Shown here in pieces: positions 23,755 to 35,197 of a stretch of DNA of 64,000 bases. The stretch comes from Ceratothoa steindachneri. Taxonomy: Eukaryota; Arthropoda; Malacostraca; Isopoda; Cymothoidae. A model generated the notes under the pieces. The model was not told the origin of the DNA. It ran no database searches and worked only from the letters and a program-made list of their open reading frames with translations. The translations under genes and the position numbers were made by a program. Every line of letters begins with the position of its first letter. Position 1 is the stretch's first letter. The stretch spans positions 174,890,294 through 174,954,293 of the forward strand of contig OZ018318.1 of assembly GCA_963969495.1 (NCBI GenBank). The letters are read 5' to 3'.

Positions 23755-24669
23755 TATTTAGGAGTATTACTTAAGAAATATTTATATAGTGATTCACAGA
23801 TCTGCGATCAATTTAGCCCTTATTACCATAGCAAGAGTGTAATCATCCTCCAGATGATTTGGGTTATATCAGCGGGCAGTTCATCAAGAAGAGAATGTGT
23901 GAAGCTTAAAACGCGCACGTTAGAAGGCACACTTGGACACCAAACCTAGTCTTGGGCACCTCATTCTCTTATTATGGAATGTAAGAAAATTGTGTGATAC
24001 TTTAGGGTACCTTCTACCAGGTCGTTTACTTTTAAGCCTGCAGTCTATCTGTACTTTAATAATTTACCATGTGGTTTACTAGTGTGAAGTCTACCTTCAA
24101 TAAAATAACTTTATAGTACAGGGTTATAAAACTGAAATTGAATCTTGTTGAATAAATGATATATTATTAATGATTTTCACTTAATGATATAAATACCAAA
24201 ATTCAGAATCCTCATAACAAAGAGTAAACTAGGGCAGTACTGGTCAATATTATGGTGGAATTCATTGGTTACAATAAGTTAGGGTAGGTTAAAAGGGTAG
24301 AGATACGGTAAGCACATATCACTATTTTTTTATTGTTATTATCATCTTTTTGTTATTATATATCATTATTATTTACAAGTGTTCAGTGTTATTATTTATT
24401 ATTATTATGTATTATTATTATTTATTATTTTTACGCAAAAAGCTAAGCAAAGATAATAAATTTTATACTATGAAAAGTCTACTGCTCGCTAAAGGTTATT
24501 TTACAGAATAAACTACGGATAGTGAGTTAGACAGTACACTAAGTTAGCACCGAAAACCTTTTGCTCTTAACAGTAAAATATTAAGTGTCACAAATATTTA
24601 AGCTACTATGTTTGTTTGCAAGCCCAATCAGTGCAAAATTATATTTTATTTTTTTACAGGATGGTTTAG

Positions 24670-25240
24670 AATGGATAGAAGAGTCATGAAGTTTGCCATT
24701 CCCAGTATTTGTCGTGAACCTCACTGACCACTCGAGCAACTGTCTCTTTTGCATGAAGGACAATTCTAAATATAGAAGCGGACAAATTGCATCGGATATT
24801 AGCAATCCTGATTTTCAATCATTTATACAGCAGTACAACAAACACATTGTAGAATTAATGTACCTATCTCACACTCTAAAGAAAATGTAACAATTTAGAA
24901 GCTGGAATGATCAGTGAAGATGTCGACTACAGTGTCATTTATATGGCTGTTCAGAGAAATCCTTACTATTCAAACCAAAACGATATGAATCTTGTGAAAC
25001 TTCTCGGCCTGTCAATGACAAATGTTGAAATTTTGATTTCGAGTCTCAAATAGTGGGATTTGCTAAATGAAAGTGTCCAAGTGACAAACTAAAAAAAACA
25101 TCATAAACATTTCTCAAGATTCTTTAATTATCGAATGGCTAAGATACTGCAATGATGTATCTGTTCTGTTTGATTCCTGTGGAATTACTTTTAATTCAGA
25201 CGAGCCAAGACTCTTCAGTGAGGAGAATTTGATAAAATAT
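24670..25240 (+). pseudogene. Relic of an uncharacterised arthropod repeat-borne protein family
   Basis: Frames 24693-24887 (PVFVVNLTDHSSNCLFCMKD) and later broken pieces resemble a widespread, functionally uncharacterised arthropod protein that I recall from repeats. Its features here are PVFVV, then NDMNLVKLLGLSMTNVEILI before a stop, then GITFNSDEPRLFSE, the position of the family's N-S-D-E-W-R-L-F motif. Stop codons and frame changes interrupt it. The C-terminal half is absent. The family assignment is from memory and from order of motifs; biochemical role unknown. Confidence 0.45.
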
Positions 25241-26977
25241 TGATGTTCGTCATGATATATTCGATGTTCTGAATCATTCAACATTTTTCTTTTTTTGGTT
25301 ACTGCTATTACGAAAGATTAATACTGTCTGATCTTATTTTAGTAATCAATTCCACTTCAAGAAATTCGAAACACTGATAACAAAAACAAGTATGACAAAA
25401 CAACACTCCAATGTCATTTAATTTATTTCAATGTAATTCCTTTGCTTTCTTGCATAACCAACCGGTAGGTATGGATGTCATAAAATGTAATAAAAGAAAT
25501 AGTTAGTTCTTAATTATATCATGAAGCCATATCTGCTTCCACACACTTTAGAATTTAAGGGTATCGGTAGACATCACAACAATATAATTTATTACCAGGT
25601 TAAAAACAATAGAAATAATTATAATGTAACGTTGATCATGGATGGCATTTATTTATAATCAAGCAAGCAGTTATGGGTACTCAATTTTAAAACGTTTATT
25701 AAATTGAATTATTATCTTATATTATGGCTTTTTCATGAAACGGATACAATTGAGCCTTTAATGGAATAACTAGATTTCTTTTTTCTTTAATCATCATATA
25801 TCACAGATACGCGAAAGTAAGAGATTTTGCTTATATCCTGCAAATGGCCTAATTCATTGATTAAGAAAATAAGGTTGCGCAGAGATTTTTTTCTTAGAAT
25901 ATTTATGTTTGGAGGTTAGATTAATAAACTTATGAGCGTACTTACTTTATATCTTAGGAAAACTGTTCGAATTTGAGAAATATTAAATAAGGTAACTCTG
26001 AAAGCTGACTTGGCTTAAGTATAACAAGTAAACAATATTTGGCGTAAATTTATCATTTTAATTTTGGAAGTTAAGTAAACATAAATAGATTTAGGAATTT
26101 GGGTTAAACAATTTCATAAAGTTGAAATAAAGAGATGGGATCAGTCTGAACGAAAGAGATCAAACGGAAAATTCAATAAGACATGGGGGAATTTATAGAT
26201 CGATTACGCCCTTAGGTTCATCGGTGTGGAAAGAGTTGTAAAAGTTGCACGTGAGTGTAAAATACTAAAATTACTCTTCTCCTCATTGTCTAAACCTTTT
26301 TTAACTTTAAAATATACAAACTCCAACTGGTAATTATTTAAATAATAAAATATAAAACTTCTGTCACAATACTTTATTCGAGTGGAAAAATCAAAATTCA
26401 GAAAAATTTGAATGAATTTGTAATATTTGGAAAGTATACTAAACGTCCTGTAAATAAATATAATATGGAGATATAAGATTCTAAATTTAGGAGAACAAAA
26501 GAAAATGGGCACAAATATAAACATTCAAAATACTGGAATCAATATTGGCTTAAATGTCGCCCTCAATGTAATTGGATTTGTCCTTTTCGGTTAATTTTTT
26601 GACATGACTTTAGATCATCAGGGCCGGCAACAACAAATAAATAGTCACTTTATTCTTTCACATTGAACAATATTTTCAATGATTAGTTTAAATATTTAGT
26701 AAAGAAAGCAAAGTAAAGAAGAAGAAGAGAACTTAAGAGGAAGGGGAAGAGACTAACATTAAGAAGATAAATATTTTGCAAACTAGATCACAAAAGAAGA
26801 TTTTGCCAATTTTGCCGCTCTTTTTCCTGTTGAAAAACTGTTTTTCCTCAATTATGTGCGGTAACTAAAGCTTTAAAGCTATACCCAATTTGATTTGACT
26901 AATATAATATTAGACTTGAGGTAAATTAATCCTGGTCAAATGGTGTAAAAAGGCTGTAGATGTAATGTTATGGTAAA
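25241..26977. other. AT-rich stretch, no gene recognised
   Basis: The minus-strand frame at 26204-26524 (106 codons, rich in F, I, Y, K) has the composition of chance AT-rich DNA. Nothing else was seen up to the solo LTR. Confidence 0.45.
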
Positions 26978-27431
26978 TGTAGAGAAATGGCTACATTAAG
27001 CATCCCGGAGGAGGAGATGTACATTAAAGCCTCCCCCCTTGTAAAGAAAGCCGGAGGAGCGAGCCCTCCCCCCCATGAGGAGAAGCGTAGGAACGGTAAC
27101 CGGCGAATAAAAGTAACTGCCTACCCTGTTTGATCCCCCCGCCGCTTTGGGCAGTTGGAGATAACATATGTTTTAAGGCGACCACATAAGGCCCTTAAAC
27201 GACGCTCTAACGATCCAATACCTCCGAGACCCATAAACCCGTGGTTAGATCACACAAAAAAGCGGTGCTAGTCAAAAGGCATGCCAAGTAGAGGTACGGT
27301 TAAGAGTCTCTCTAATTAGCAAGCCAACTTGGGTACTCTAGTGCCAACCGCTGCACTTCTCGCTCTCACCATTTGTGTTTCCATCCCTATGGCCTGGTCA
27401 CTTTCCCCTTTAGATGGGGCGATGATCCGCC

Positions 27432-27439
27432 TATAAATA
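27432..27439 (+). promoter_or_regulatory. TATA box of the solo LTR
   Basis: CGCC-TATAAATA-AGC is conserved at the same position in all three LTRs of this family, about 430-450 bp from the LTR start. Transcription would begin roughly 30 bp downstream, so the 66-bp array lies in the transcript leader. Confidence 0.6.
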
Positions 27440-27467
27440 AGCTTCGAAAAGAAAGAGAAGGGATTAG

Positions 27468-27790
27468 AAGTCAATACGAAAGGAGAAGGATCAGTTCGTG
27501 AAGAACGATCCTTCAACCAGACAAGAATATCAGAAGTGGATACGGAAGAAGAAGGATCAGTTCGTGAAGATCGATCCTTCAGCAAGACAAGAAGTTTAGA
27601 AGTCGATACAAAAGAAGAGGGATCAGTTCGTGAAGATCGATCCTTCAGCCAGACAAGAAGATTAGAATTCGATACGGAAGAAGAAGGATCAGTTCGTGAA
27701 GATCGATCCTTCAGTCACACAAGAAGTATATAATTCGATAAGAGAGAAGAAGCTTCAGTTTGTGAAGATCGATCCTTCAGCCATACAGGA
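27468..27790 (+). repeat. 66-bp tandem array, five units, in the LTR leader
   Basis: The phrase GGATCAGTTCGTGAAGATCG recurs with starts at about 27488, 27554, 27620, 27686 and (degenerate) 27752, an exact 66-bp period. Each unit contains the near-palindrome GAAGATCGATCCTTC. Because 66 is a multiple of three, both strands stay open and show 22-residue repeat peptides, which I regard as a by-product. Confidence 0.9.
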
Positions 27791-29175
27791 CTATTTCCGT
27801 AAGAAACGATAGGATCAGATTGAGGAAATGGACCCCCCTTTCCTGGGTTGAATTAACATAAATAGTGAATCTTGATATCGGTGCCATACCGAAAAATCCT
27901 TGACAGACTGGACAAAAGTCTGACTGAAGAAATGTAAACCCGCTCACACTCGAGTGACTCTCACATCTCAAGCTTCATAAGAGTGAGAGGAGAAGAACCC
28001 TGCACTAACACGCCCCCGTTCTTCAATTAGAAATTACATCATCTCATCTCTCTCCAGCCCATACTACCTCTACGAGACTCAAGGATCGGCCAAAACAACA
28101 CCCTAAAGTGAGAGATAAGCCCTGCAGAGACATCTGGCAATCCCTTATACTTCCTATCATGTAAGTTAGAAAGAACATTTATATTCATATTGCGAGAGTA
28201 GAAGTTTAGTACGTCTCACGTTTTAAGGGGAGTAGAAACCATTGTTCGTGCACCTCGGTCATATTTGATTGTAGACAAGCGTACATTAATTTAATGTTTA
28301 ACGCTAGTCAAATAGAGTCGCGATGAAAATACTAATCGGCAATAGGTATGTTTACGTGTAGCCTATTTGTTTTGTTTTTTCATCGCATCTGTGCGATAGG
28401 CCTAGATGCCAACAGGAATAGTCGAGTTAAGCTTTAGGACAAAAATAGAAATGTGTTAACTGTTTGTTTGTCATAGTTAAGTGTTTCATTTAAAAATATA
28501 TGTTTATTTTTGTATAAATCCTGTGTTTCATCTTATACTTACGTGTTGAAATAGCTCTTTCTTAAGAACATAACAACCGAATTTGCACTATTGGATCAGA
28601 GCCTATTTCAACAAAGAAGTAACTCACGTGCAACAAAGCATACCGCAACAAAAGCTGTTTGTGTGTAGAGAGATTAAATTTAGCTATTCTACGACAGTAA
28701 AGATAGGACTTAACCTCTAATAGATTAGTAGGACAAATTGGTAGATTATATGTTCATAAATTTGAGTTTAGTTTTGGGTCTTTAAAAAATTGAGCTAATT
28801 TTTTAATGGATTTGAATTTGGATACATGGGTAATATTTGGCGTGTTGATCAAATTCAAGCAAATATTTTCTAGATTCCATTTAGGAGGTTTTGCTAAGTT
28901 TATTAGCACCATTTGTATCGAGATAATGGAATTTTTAGCCATCTTTGAAATGGATTTAGCAAATGCAAAGGTGATAGTCAATAAGAAAGAAGTCATTTTC
29001 TTTGGCAAAAGGGTAGGATATTATAGGAGAATCCAATAATATACTAATTTCGGGAAAGTGTTAGAAAGACTTTAAGGAAATTCCTTCCCGACGATATACA
29101 ATGCCTTTTCCCCAGGACCAGATGCACTGTTGGTTGTCAAGTGCATCTTTGTCTCGAGTTTCACAATGTCAACCT

Positions 29176-29204
29176 ATCTCTCTTTCTCTCTCTCTCTCTC
29201 TATA

Positions 29205-29253
<49 letters not shown>
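29176..29253. repeat. (TC)n followed by (TA)n microsatellite
   Basis: A CT run grades into an AT run of about 50 bp. Confidence 0.95.
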
Positions 29254-29257
<4 letters not shown>

Positions 29258-29436
29258 TAGGATGAAGGAAAGGACGTATAGAGGGAAGTTGATTTCGTTT
29301 ACTGGTTAGGGACGACATTTTGAGAGTTAATTTCACCCATCTTCGTACCTATCTAGTAAACAAATGAACTTCCATCTATACTTCATATCCTTGGTCATAC
29401 AAATTAGATTGAAGCTCCATAGGAGAAGCCGAAACC

Positions 29437-29438
<2 letters not shown>

Positions 29439-29510
<72 letters not shown>
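29439..29510. repeat. (AT)n microsatellite
   Basis: About 72 bp of alternating AT with a single interruption. Repetitive YI frames over it are artefacts. Confidence 0.95.
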
Positions 29511-29517
<7 letters not shown>

Positions 29518-29705
29518 ATTTATATAGTGTGGGAAAGGTATTCATTAGCAATTTTCGACTGCTAATTTTATTGATATATTTTTAACTTTAATTTCGGTGC
29601 TTTTCTTCTTAAAGACAATAAGTATTTCTTTGCACAATGATTAACTATGGATTTTTTTAACTCCGATTTTGGAAGAGGCATATTGTCCTTGAAATCCGTG
29701 CCAAA

Positions 29706-30297
29706 AGACAAAACATGGACATTTCAGACTTACCCAGAAGTTATGTTGAAAAGGTTAGAAAGGATCTCTAACTTTTAGGCCTCAACGATCCGAATCCCGC
29801 AGAGCACTGGAATTTGTCGCTGAAATCCAGAAGATTATCAAGAAAGCCCACAGAAAGTCGATGTGTTCAATTGCCAGGAAAAAGATACGCATAAAAAGCT
29901 CATTAGGCTATTGGTGCACAAGGAGTATCTCTATTTTTTGTCAATGACTCCTCCGTGTTCTAAGCGAGGTGTTGAACTTATAGATCGACTGTAGGCTGCA
30001 GGAAGTCATTAGGTATGGCAGCAAGTGTCTTAGCCCTGCCAAACCAGCCGGAGAAGACACAAGCCTGGCAGGAGAATTTCTTTAAACACCCAGCACCTGA
30101 AATTTGGGGTCCCATATCGCCTGACGCTAACTTTTTGATGTTCTTTATGTACTGGTCGGGGGAACGAGAGACCAAATAATCAATCTGCAACAGGAAACCA
30201 TGTGGAGGATTTAGAGTTGACCTGGGAGTTGTCATCGAATAAACAAGCAGCTCTTCGAATTCGTCAGGAAATCTCATGACCCAAATTTCACGAATAA
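29706..30297 (+). pseudogene. PDLNP-type transposase relic (Tc1/mariner superfamily), copy A
   Basis: Plus-strand pieces in shifting frames give ALEFVAEIQKIIKKAHRKSM followed by RLLVHKEYLYFL, the helix-turn-helix region of an arthropod Tc1/mariner-superfamily transposase. After a large internal gap there is ENFFKHPAPEIWGPISPDAN and YWSGERETK, the decayed NIWPPNSPDLNP.DYY.WG.VERETN block around the last catalytic residues, then a C-terminal remnant. The central catalytic part is lost. The long minus-strand frame at 29978-30409 is its antisense shadow. It is related to the copy at 44860-45720. Confidence 0.65.
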
Positions 30298-30439
30298 ATC
30301 TCTCTCTTTCTCTCCTTTGCTCTCTCTCTCTATATATCATCATCATTGTCTCACTAACTCTATTATTTAAGATAAGAATTTTGGGGAGTATTTTGAATAA
30401 TAATTTCATACTAGTTTAACTATGACATGTTTTTTTATC

Positions 30440-30785
30440 AAAGTTATTTCTTATAATTTTTTTATAATATCAAAAAACAAAATGTTGAAGTTCAGAAATA
30501 AATATAAGTATCAAAATTTTGTGAAATTTTTAAAACCCCCAAAATTACAAATGGTGAAGTTCGGAAAATTTATTTTTATATCTCTTCTATAACTCTATAT
30601 TTTGAAAGAGGGGAAATTTAGTTAAGAGTTTCTTTTAAAAATAAATATAATTTGCGAAGTTCAGAAAATTTCTAAAAAGTTTACCATGGCTGCTCTTTTT
30701 TAGATTTTATATTTTTATTGTAGTAGCTATGCGCAAGCTCTCCCGGTAGGGGGGGAGTGCCGAAGCCATTGCATGGTATATATAC
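30440..30785 (-). repeat. Unclassified dispersed repeat, copy 6 (inverted)
   Basis: Reverse complement of copies 1 and 4: it ends GCGCAAGCTCTCCCGG...GCCGAAGCCATTGCATGG and contains AATTACAAATGGTGAAGTTC and ATGTTGAAGTTCAGAAATAAAT. A run of seven or more G interrupts the hairpin-side end. Confidence 0.7.
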
Positions 30786-30979
30786 ATAAAGGAAATAAAG
30801 AAACTCCATAATTAAAGATTATATATCAATGTATTACGATAAAAGAGAACTACATTTTAAATTGAGTTTGAGATTGGAAACCGTAGTTTAAAGGCAAAGG
30901 AAAGGGTACATTATGAATAAATTTCAATGCAGGATGAGCAAGAAGGAGCTCAATAGAAGAAATTTACTTTTATCTATCT

Positions 30980-31062
30980 ATACCTAGATTGAACCTGGGT
31001 CTCTCCATTGACATACAGGTTAGTGACTACATTAACGCCCCTTAAACCCTCTGCGATAGTTC
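30980..31062 (-). repeat. tRNA-derived SINE-like unit
   Basis: On the minus strand CGCAGAGGGTTTAAGGGGCG (A-box region, about 31057-31038) is followed by AGACCCAGGTTCAATC (B-box region, about 31002-30987). This reads like a decayed Leu/Ser-type tRNA, with a long segment between boxes, not a functional gene. Confidence 0.45.
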
Positions 31063-33456
31063 ATGGTCACATTGGTTTCGGAGGTAAATAAAATAAAATT
31101 TGTGGAAGACGAGTAAAATATACGTTTTATTTGAAATTGAATCTATAAAAATTTAGTTACTTAAATAAATGTAAATTGAGGGAGTTTCTTTACATTATTA
31201 GGAGTTAAAATTGAAACCGTTAATATCAATCAAAATAAACGTTAAATGTTTCATATAACCCATTCGCTTTTTGTAAAACTACAAGCCATTTTTTTAATAT
31301 TTGAGATAACGTCATTAAGGGACCTAATATTTGAATTTTGACAACTCAACTTTTAATTTGTTTCTTATATTATCGTTCCCAAAGTCTACTTTTTTCTACT
31401 TAACATGAGTAAATTAAATATGCCACCTTTCGTTAACTTGGATGAATCTAGTCAATTTTGCAGAAAGTTTTCTCAGTTGCTATGACATTTTGCCGTATTA
31501 TTTAATTTGATCTCATCGGCAAAATTTCGATTTTAAGATAATAAAATAATGTCCTGATCGTTTATACATATTAAAATAACAAGGGCTCGTTAACCGAACA
31601 ATAAGCTATATACCAATGCAGACCAATGTCCATTAAGAATAATATCCAATTACAACTAAACTCTGCCTAAGCTTTCTCACCTAACCTCAAACCTTTTTTT
31701 GTCCCATTCTCTCTTTTTCGTATGCATTTAGCACTGCCAAAACTCATTCATGAATAAAGATGCCGAGAGCATATTTTAAAATCGAGTTCAAATATAAAAA
31801 ATTCCTCTTTGGAAATCTCGCGATCATTACTTTAAAATAAATCTAAAATTCTAGTTAGACATGAAGATTAATGCCAAAACCGGGCTAGAGCCTTATTTCT
31901 ACCTATTTATCTCTAGATGCTCCACAATGCTCTCGCTAAGGGAGGGGGAAAATTGCTTGGATTAGTCTTCATGCTAATTTATAAAATTGGTCTTACATTT
32001 GCCTTTTTGAACATTTTAAGAAATATGACACGATAATGTATTATTGTAAAATTGTATAAAGTGGTTATAATAGTTCTTTTTTGATTTATTCAACGTGGAT
32101 TGGTAAGATTTCATCTGAGCCAACGTGTTAGAAATATTAATTTTCCTTTTATAAAGGCTAATATCCTTTTCGGTTACGTGAATATTTTAAATTTTAGAGC
32201 CTTTATGAAAACTCCTTGCCTTATAATCTGAGTGATTTTTCTGTGGCTTTACTGATAAATGAGGCAGTAATTGCTCATTCAACTCTCTAAACACGCGTTT
32301 AAAGCCATTTTTAAGATGCGTCGATATTCTAAACGGTCCTAATGCACTTTCTAAATTGCTTGATTTTTATTATATAAAAATCGCCTTGACTGATGTTTTT
32401 AGAACGATGCCAGGCCCTTTGTTTACTTCTCTTTTGCTCTTCTTATTTTGTCGTAGACAAGGCGGCGATAATAAGATTTCGTTTACGATTCTCCACACTA
32501 TTTCTGGTTTTCTAAATTTTATACAATAGGTTACGTTTTTTTAAGCTATTGTTCGATCAATAATTAATTACGACAGCTCAATTGACGCAGTGAAATTTTA
32601 TATTTAGATCGCATTATTCCTTTTTTTATTGAAATATGAAGGTTGAAATCCACTATACATTTACTAAATTTTATTTCTCGAAGAGTGCATCCGAATTTAA
32701 TAGTTTTAAGCATTCCTAAAAAAATTGCACTACTAAATTCCAATAAGAATTGAGGTTCTCGTGAGCATTTTCAGGTGGAACAATTTCCCCCGATTCTAAA
32801 GATCAAATTTCCTTTTTCCCTTCACTACTACCTTATTCATTCGACTCAATACCCAATATCAATCAGAAGATCCGCCACATCAAGAAGTTGGAAAATCCTG
32901 GAGGCGAGACTTATCCCAGAAATTCACTAATTCAAAGAAAACAATGGATCTTTCCGTTTAATCAATCATAGTCAGAAACTTTTCGTCCAACTATTTATTC
33001 TTTAGACAGACTTAGTAGTAGTATCCGACAAATTGTATATCAAACAAACATTTTTTGTTTCTTTACAAGTTTCCCCATTCCCAGTTCTTGCTTTACGATA
33101 TCAAGATTTGAATGTATGCTAACTTTGGAGATATTGCATTACCTTTGGTCAATTTAATTCGTTCGATCAACTCTACACCTCACCAAAGTATTTTCGCATT
33201 ATATATAAAATACATACTTTATAGTTATATATTTTCGTGTTACGATACTACTTCAATAAGGAAAGATATACATGTAATTACTTAGACAGAAAGAGGTAAA
33301 TATTTTGATAGAGACGATTAAAAGAAAACTTACGCGTATTTAATCTATATACGTTATAGTTCTTACTGTGCTCAATTTATTTACTTAGCCCTGCTAATAT
33401 TAATTGTTGTTCTTGTTACCTTATTTTGTGTTTCCGGCTTTTGACAAAGGTTTGCC
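31063..33456. other. AT-rich stretch, no gene recognised
   Basis: No frame over 60 codons and no recognisable motif on either strand. Confidence 0.45.
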
Positions 33457-33651
33457 TTAAAGAAAAAAAGCCTTTAGGATTGCCAAACCAAGACATGTTA
33501 ATATTCCTGAAATAAAGAGTAGGTAGATGGGAACTCCATACGCTATTCTAAATGTCTTTTTACCCCTTACAAACATTTGAGCTTCATAGAAAAATAACGG
33601 AAAGTATAAGTGTAAGTATCGAAGAACTATTTTTACTATGAATACAAACAT
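33457..33651 (-). CDS. Hypothetical 64-residue membrane peptide
   Basis: A short frame with two hydrophobic segments (about residues 1-21 and 40-62, the second IYLLFISGILTCLGLAILKA) separated by a basic loop (VRGKKTFR). It has the layout of a small two-span membrane protein or a membrane-protein exon, but I recognise no family, and AT-rich DNA readily yields hydrophobic frames. It lies just left of the 1.24-kb inverted repeat. Confidence 0.15.
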   Translation of the reverse strand: MFVFIVKIVLRYLHLYFPLFFYEAQMFVRGKKTFRIAYGVPIYLLFISGILTCLGLAILKAFFL

Positions 33652-33664
33652 TATTCCTACATAT

Positions 33665-34901
33665 GTATTTGGGAATCTAAGTGTGCTATATGAATTATTA
33701 CATTATTAAAGATGCCCTTCAGGGACAACAAGACATTCAAAACAATAAAAGCACGTTAGTTTGGCTAGATGTTTCATAACTAAGCAAAATTCTCATTTAT
33801 ATTTCCATTTGCTATTAAACTGTTATTAGAAGGTAAAATCAAACTTTTGGTTGACATAAATTTCAACTATAAATACTCAATTAGTATTCGAGCAAGAGTT
33901 GCTCGTATTTAATCATAATTAGGATGAAGCCCGTAAATTGGTAACAATGTTTTATTAAGTAATTTTTTTGTTGTATATATATATCAGAAATATGCCAAAA
34001 GTTCTGATTAATCTTCAGCAAAAGTTACGATGATTTTAAGGATTAATTTAAGAATGCTCTTAAAATGTTGTTTTTTTAAGACCAAGCTGCATGTACTTTA
34101 CCTCTGCTAATTTACAAACTCGAACAGAGTTTGGTGTTATTTTTCTAACTTGGAAAGACATAGAGCGTGACAAAAAAGCCTTGCAGATGATACCGTGAAT
34201 TTTTGGAAATTTCAATCTAAGATTATTGAAATGTTGTTGTTTCTTAGCCTTTTATTCCTCCTTTTAGTGCCTCAGATTAATGAAAGCAATACCCACCGTG
34301 GAGCCGAATCATCCCTCTTCCCTCTTTCTGCAAAGTCTCTTGTACATGCAAAGTCTTGTGAATAGTTAAGCTGTATCATCTGCAAGGCTTTTTTGTCACG
34401 CTCTATGTCTTTCCAAGTTAGAAAAATAACACCAAACTCTGTTCGAGTTTGTAAATTAGCAGAGGTAAAGTACATGCAGCTTGGTCTTAAAAAAACAACA
34501 TTTCAAGAGCATTCTTAAATTAATCCTTAAAATCATCGTAACTTTTGCTGAATATTAATCAGAACTTTGGGCATATTTCTGATATATATATACAACAAAA
34601 AAATTACTTAATAAAACATTGTTACCAATTGACGGGCTTCATCCTAATTATGATTAAATACGAGCAACTCTTGCTCGAATACTAATTGAGTATTTATAGT
34701 TGAAATTTATGCTAACCAAAAGTTTGATTTTACCTTCTAATAACAGTTTAAAAGCAAATGGAAATATAAATGAGAATTTTGCTTAGCTATGAAACATCTA
34801 GCCAAACCAACGTGCTTTTATTGTTTTGAATGTCTTGTTGTCCCTGAAGGGCATCTTTAATAATGTAATAATTCATATAGCACACATATATTCCCAAATA
34901 G
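33665..34901. repeat. 1.24-kb inverted repeat with 528-bp arms and 181-bp spacer
   Basis: The left arm (33665-34192) and right arm (34374-34901) are reverse complements with only about ten mismatches by eye (for example GTTAGTTTGG versus GTTGGTTTGG). The spacer (34193-34373) is unique. Each arm carries the same short frame (MYFTSANLQTRTEFGVIFLT) because they are copies. High arm identity implies recent formation or ongoing gene conversion. Transcription would yield a 0.5-kb duplex RNA. Confidence 0.93.
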
Positions 34902-35197
34902 TTTATTATTAAACTATTTTCTCTTTCTCTACTTATTTCTCCATAATTCGTCATACATTGTAACAACAGAACAGCAAAACGGGTCTTAAATCGAATGAAG
35001 CGGCTAATATTGTTTTGAATGTCTTGTTGTCCCTGAAGGGCATCTTTAATAATGTAATAATTCATATAGCACACTTATATTCCCAAATACTTTATTATTA
35101 AACTATTTTCTCTTTCTCTACTTATTTCTCCATAATTCGTCATACATTGTAACAACAGAACAACAAAACGGGTCTTAAATCGAATGAAGCGGCTAAT
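34820..35197. repeat. 189-bp tandem duplication
   Basis: Two units (34820-35008 and 35009-35197) each begin ATTGTTTTGAATGTCTTGTT and end GAATGAAGCGGCTAAT, nearly identical. The first unit's first 82 bp are the distal end of the right arm of the inverted repeat, so the duplication happened after or together with the inversion. Confidence 0.93.

Larger units (their letters stand above)
26978..28696 (+). mobile_element. Solo LTR of the Gmr1-like retrotransposon family
   Basis: It starts TGTAGAGAAATGGCTACATT and ends CTATTCTACGACA, the same termini as the LTRs at 46389 and 52773, and is colinear with them. It is flanked by a perfect 5-bp direct repeat GTAAA (26973-26977 and 28697-28701). This marks an insertion later reduced to one LTR by recombination between LTRs. 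At 1719 bp it is longer than the other LTRs (about 1540 bp), mainly because its 66-bp array has five units rather than three. It is clearly more diverged, so it is an older copy or a different subfamily. Confidence 0.92.
28697..29705. other. Flank of the solo LTR with microsatellites
   Basis: Between 28754 and 29039 both strands carry antiparallel frames of 77-84 codons with AT-rich composition and no family motif. The rest is unique-looking DNA and two AT microsatellites. Confidence 0.4.

Noticed and set aside
27316..27733. Repeat peptides on both strands of the 66-bp array (for example EEGSVREDRSFS)
   Set aside because: The array unit is a multiple of three, so any frame without a stop repeats. 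It lies in an LTR leader, and the other LTRs carry the array in broken frames.
27468..27790. CRISPR-like regularly spaced repeats
   Set aside because: Whole 66-bp units are repeated with no unique spacers, the repeats sit in an LTR, and the genome is eukaryotic.
29978..30409. 143-codon minus-strand frame
   Set aside because: It is antisense to the transposase relic at 29706-30297, whose plus-strand reading shows family motifs.
34787..35074. 95-codon frame containing an internally repeated peptide
   Set aside because: Produced by the 189-bp tandem duplication, a multiple of three, in AT-rich DNA.
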